Below, in pieces: positions 60,977 through 64,000 of a DNA stretch of 64,000 nt (position 1 is the first letter of the stretch; each line of letters opens with the position of its first letter). The notes under the pieces were generated by a model that saw only the letters and a list, made by a program, of their open reading frames with translations, was not told where the DNA came from and did no database searches. Made by a program: the position numbers and the translations under genes. This stretch comes from Lachnospiraceae bacterium (GTDB lineage Bacteria > Bacillota_A > Clostridia > Lachnospirales > Lachnospiraceae). The DNA lies in assembly GCA_024683935.1 (NCBI GenBank), contig JAIKXV010000100.1:1-64000 (forward strand), written 5' to 3'.

Positions 60977-62566
60977 TTACTGTCCCACCTGTCCGGCTGC
61001 TGCCGCTGCGTTCTGCTGCGCCGCCTCTGCATGCTGCTGAGCCTGGGCCGCCGCATCCTGCTGGGCCTGGGCTGCTGCCAGTGCCGCCTGCAGCGCCGTC
61101 TGATCACCGGGATTATTCACTTCCGGTACAGGTGTGGTATCGATTTCTATCCTTGCGTCCTCGTTATCTTCCTCACCCTGGTTTATGAAGCTCTCTGCCT
61201 TACCCTTGAAGGACGAATCCGGGAAGGAGGCGATCAGCTGGTTAAAGAGCTCCGTTGCCTTGTCCTTATTGTCATTCTTTAAGTAGCTCTGGGCGAGGTA
61301 ATACAGTGCTTCATCGCTGTCCTTATTGAGATCAAAAGCCTCCGTCAGGTCGTCTATCGCACCCTCATAATCCCCGTCGTTATATTTATCCGTACCCTTC
61401 TTCAGGTACTGCTCAGCAGCCCGGGAGGATACATTGCCGCTCAGATAGTCATAGAGCGAAGTAAATTCGGTTGAAACCCTGTTCCCCGAGCTTTCCTTTA
61501 TCTTTTCCAGATATTCCGCCGCCGTAAGCGCGTCATCCGGGTCATTTATATAGCTTAAAGCTGCCGACAGGAGATTATTGTAATCGCCAAGGACTCCTTC
61601 GTTTCCTGTGTACTCCTCTAAGGAATCCTGATAGCCCTTGTTTTCTTCCTGCAGGGCTTCGATCCTCTCATTCAGTTCATCCATATCGGCGGTCTTTTTC
61701 GTAAGCTCCTCCGAAACCTCCTTCAGACGGTCATTTACATCATTGCCCGCCATCTGTATGCGTGCCGGAAGAACCAGGAACCACATAAGCGCAGCTCCGG
61801 CCAGAAGTCCGATAAGTATGTTTATTATCGTCTGTCCGCCGCTCCGCTCCGATTCATTTAAGGGCTGGATAATGGTCTCATTGCCGCTGGTATAGCTTAT
61901 GGCTTCTTCTCTCTTCTTACGGATCTTCTTTCCTGAAGCGAGCTCATTATCCGCTATCCTCTTTTCTGCTTCATTAAGGTAAGTCTTTAATACAGTATTG
62001 CCGGTGTCGGTTTTTAAGCCTCTCTCCGCCAACCTCTTGGCCTTTACCCATTCTTCATTATGGATGTAGATCAGGCAGAGCAGTTCCACTGCACGCAAAA
62101 AATCCGGGCTCTTCGCAACGATCGACTTCAGCTGTATCACGGCGAGATCCAGATCGTCATGCTCCGCATAGGACAGCGCCTGGTTATATTTATGTATCAG
62201 GGTATCATAGCCCGAAAGCTTGGCCTGATTATTTCTGATATCCGCCAGGAAATCATCGGCTATATTCTTCTTTGCCCTGATATTTTTGGAGTAAACCCAC
62301 TCGGTAAGGGCGGGAACTATTTCTCCGGTCTCAAAATAGACAAGACCCAGTAAGTTTCTTGCCTGAACATTATTCTTATTACATTTTAAAGACAGCTTAA
62401 GAGAAGCGGCCGCACCCGTAAGATCACGGATCTTCGCCTTCTTCAGACCATCGTTATAATAGCTGTTTGAAAGGCGTATAATCCTCTTATAGGTTTTTAC
62501 GTCCGTTCCGCAGGCCGTACAGAAATCATCGGTAGATAGCGTACAGCCGCAGTTAAAACATTTCAT
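60977..62566 (-). CDS. zinc-ribbon, membrane-anchored TPR protein
   Basis: 529 residues. An N-terminal zinc ribbon (CFNCGC and CTACG, residues 3-20) is followed by TPR-like helices (about 30-210), a single membrane segment (about 248-270), a coiled coil (about 275-320), and an outer TPR domain (about 385-465) with NDGDYEGAIDDLTEAFDLNK. The last 50 residues are Ala/Gln repeats of low complexity. It probably links a cytosolic sensor-like half to a periplasm-side scaffold; the function is unknown. Its ATG directly follows the stop of the 48-residue gene. Confidence 0.85.
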   Translation of the reverse strand: MKCFNCGCTLSTDDFCTACGTDVKTYKRIIRLSNSYYNDGLKKAKIRDLTGAAASLKLSLKCNKNNVQARNLLGLVYFETGEIVPALTEWVYSKNIRAKKNIADDFLADIRNNQAKLSGYDTLIHKYNQALSYAEHDDLDLAVIQLKSIVAKSPDFLRAVELLCLIYIHNEEWVKAKRLAERGLKTDTGNTVLKTYLNEAEKRIADNELASGKKIRKKREEAISYTSGNETIIQPLNESERSGGQTIINILIGLLAGAALMWFLVLPARIQMAGNDVNDRLKEVSEELTKKTADMDELNERIEALQEENKGYQDSLEEYTGNEGVLGDYNNLLSAALSYINDPDDALTAAEYLEKIKESSGNRVSTEFTSLYDYLSGNVSSRAAEQYLKKGTDKYNDGDYEGAIDDLTEAFDLNKDSDEALYYLAQSYLKNDNKDKATELFNQLIASFPDSSFKGKAESFINQGEEDNEDARIEIDTTPVPEVNNPGDQTALQAALAAAQAQQDAAAQAQQHAEAAQQNAAAAAGQVGQ

Positions 62567-62713
62567 TTACTCTTTTTCCCTATTCTTCATCCCGAGCATG
62601 GAAAATAAAAGATCCAGTATATCCGGCTCATCGCGGTCCATAACCGCCTGCTCGGTATCATCAACCTCAAGGGAGGGATGAAATTTCTTTAATTCTTCAT
62701 CGAAATCTATCAT
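62567..62713 (-). CDS. small acidic protein, 48 residues
   Basis: It begins MIDFDEELKKFHPSLEV and ends with a short hydrophobic helix (DILDLLFSMLGM) and a Lys/Glu tail. Its ATG has AGGA seven bases upstream and its stop codon abuts the ATG of the TPR gene, so the two are translationally coupled. I know no family for it. The strict codon-level coupling and acidic, helical composition make it more likely real than chance. Confidence 0.6.
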   Translation of the reverse strand: MIDFDEELKKFHPSLEVDDTEQAVMDRDEPDILDLLFSMLGMKNREKE

Positions 62714-62830
62714 TTTATAATCCTGTTAATTCTATGATATCTTCATCTGCCGGCGGAGATTATCAATGATAAGCTTTTTCGCTCCGCTTAAAAACACAGA
62801 CGCTGTTTATCCGGATGACGAGCCTATCCG

Positions 62831-64000
62831 TCAGAACGACAGATTACGGGGAATGGGCTTCGGCATCAGGTTTCCTGCGTCGTCCCGGGAAAATTCAACC
62901 CCGCGCTTATTCTCTGTCATCACATACTGCTGATTATCTATCATTATCACTGCGCCTTCATAGGCTGTATCAAATGCCCTTATGACGGCTCCCTCGGAGA
63001 TCCTCATCAGTTCGTCGAATTCCCGGGTTCTCTGCTCCATTTCCTGCAGTTCCGCCTTCTTTTCTATCTTTTCCCTCATGAGAGTCTGGCGTTCTGCCAT
63101 CATTGCCTCATCGGCGGTACCGAGCCTCACTCTTCTCTCCAGCTCATCGGAACGTATCTTCATCTGCTGGAACTTGACCGAAAGCTCCTTCTCCTGCCTG
63201 GCGAGTTCCTTCCGGATCGCTATTACATCATCCTTAACGCCGGCAGTAATACAGGTCTTTAGGAATACGTCATTTCCGAGGAAACGCGCTTCAACGCCCC
63301 TCATCCCGTAAACGTCTCCTCCCACTATGCTTCCCTTTGAACCGGTGGCATGCACCACGGCCTTGGAAACAATGTTGGAGTCCAGGATGTAATTCGCCGA
63401 AACGTCGCCGTCAGCCTCCACATCCGTGTACTCTATAAAATCTGCAAGAACATCGCCCTTACAGATGATCTTGGTACCGTTGGAGCCGAGTATTCCTCCC
63501 TTTATGACTATGTCTTCTCCGGCCTCTATGGCATCACCGTGGAAAACACCCTCTATCGTAATACTTCTTGTGGCCTTTATCGAAACTCCTTCGGAAACAC
63601 TGCCGTGGATGATAACGTCACCGTTAAAAATCACGTTTCCAAAGACATTGTCTATATCTTTTTTGAATTCCTGCACTCCGGTAACGGAGAGCCTTGACTT
63701 TGAAGCCTCCACCCGGCCTTCAATATCGGCGTAATAGGTAAGCTCTTCTTCAACATAGGTACACCCTGTGGTTCTTAAGGGAGGCAGCTCCTTTGCCCTT
63801 TTTCCCGGAACCGCACGGCCTTTAACGCTCATTCCGGGCTGTTCCTTCACTGCGGGATGATATACCGCAAGCTTATCCCCGGCCTCAACACACTCAATGA
63901 CATTTACAGAAGTGTAATCAACCGTTCCGTCCGACCTTATCAGCGGATGCTTCTTTCCGTTTCCGGTAGCCTCGAAAAAGAACTCGAAATAACCGTCCTC
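62831..64000 (-). CDS. FapA family protein (DUF342), cut by the window edge
   Basis: At least 389 residues; the frame stays open to base 64000, so the true start is outside the window and the GTG at 63850 is internal. The FapA signature is visible: a GTVDYTSVNVIECVEAGDKL block, then GMSVKGRAVPGKRAKELPPL. A right-handed beta-helix follows (IFNGDVIIHGSVSEGVSIKA, AGEDIVIKGGILGSNGTKI), then a coiled coil (about 210-290 of the visible part) and a C-terminal cap. FapA proteins affect polar flagellar placement in Vibrio and are abundant in Clostridia, where the role is unclear. Confidence 0.9.
   Translation of the reverse strand, partial: EDGYFEFFFEATGNGKKHPLIRSDGTVDYTSVNVIECVEAGDKLAVYHPAVKEQPGMSVKGRAVPGKRAKELPPLRTTGCTYVEEELTYYADIEGRVEASKSRLSVTGVQEFKKDIDNVFGNVIFNGDVIIHGSVSEGVSIKATRSITIEGVFHGDAIEAGEDIVIKGGILGSNGTKIICKGDVLADFIEYTDVEADGDVSANYILDSNIVSKAVVHATGSKGSIVGGDVYGMRGVEARFLGNDVFLKTCITAGVKDDVIAIRKELARQEKELSVKFQQMKIRSDELERRVRLGTADEAMMAERQTLMREKIEKKAELQEMEQRTREFDELMRISEGAVIRAFDTAYEGAVIMIDNQQYVMTENKRGVEFSRDDAGNLMPKPIPRNLSF

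Overview
The window reads as chromosomal DNA of an anaerobic, flagellated, Gram-positive bacterium of the class Clostridia, most likely Lachnospiraceae (Butyrivibrio/Roseburia-like). The reasons are the clostridial order of the asp23-nusB-xseAB-ispA-dxs-tlyA-nadK-argR-recN cluster, a pyrophosphate-type phosphofructokinase, a minimal SufC plus single SufB/D scaffold Fe-S system, a GH3 beta-glucosidase with permuted domain order, a CIRCE-controlled groESL operon, a large flagellin, and no tRNA, rRNA, phage or IS sequence. Nearly every gene is on the minus strand. The only plus-strand genes are a TetR pair (27.7-28.8 kb), a stand-alone HPt protein (32.7 kb) and a small secreted-peptide gene (40.4 kb), and these mark the accessory part of the window.

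Layout. 0.2-4.9 kb: ribosome quality control (rqcH), PPi-phosphofructokinase and glycogen synthase. 4.9-13.8 kb: a long housekeeping operon from asp23 to recN that runs on into glgA. 13.9-23.1 kb: relA, an MBL-fold hydrolase, hisS, aspS, an unknown 106-residue protein, prfC and a transglutaminase-like lipoprotein, probably one transcription unit. 23.3-27.5 kb: Fe-S assembly, an aldo/keto reductase and an NhaC-type antiporter. 27.6-28.8 kb: a membrane protein and TetR repressor behind a promoter that carries two 18-bp palindromic operators.

28.9-40.7 kb is the most unusual region. A 105-residue peptide with a textbook double-glycine leader and a four-cysteine core is divergent from two NHLM-type exporter ABC proteins, one with a C39 leader peptidase. 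The exporter genes are followed closely by a stand-alone HPt protein, a LytTR DNA-binding protein and a DUF3021 membrane protein. Beyond these lie a receiver-only response regulator, a second 200-residue HPt paralogue, and a DUF3798 lipoprotein coupled to a dCache hybrid histidine kinase whose sensor carries an amino-acid-binding motif. I propose this as a candidate peptide-export and split-phosphorelay signalling island. No RiPP-modifying enzyme and no HlyD-like adaptor is present nearby.

40.8-51.4 kb: thymidylate synthase, a Cof-type phosphatase, a PHP phosphoesterase and an ABC-F protein in one overlapping operon, then polyphosphate kinase, an exopolyphosphatase-like protein, a DUF815 ATPase and bifunctional PheA. 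51.6-55.5 kb: flagellin with a sigma-28-like promoter and terminator, and a degenerate HD-GYP response regulator. 55.5-55.9 kb: the only gene-free stretch over 300 bp, packed with hairpins, including two related modules with compensatory stem changes. 55.9-58.0 kb: groES-groEL with CIRCE and a second palindrome over the promoter. 58.1-64.0 kb: a PilZ protein, the permuted GH3, a zinc-ribbon/TPR membrane protein preceded by a 48-residue protein, and a FapA (DUF342) protein cut by the window edge.
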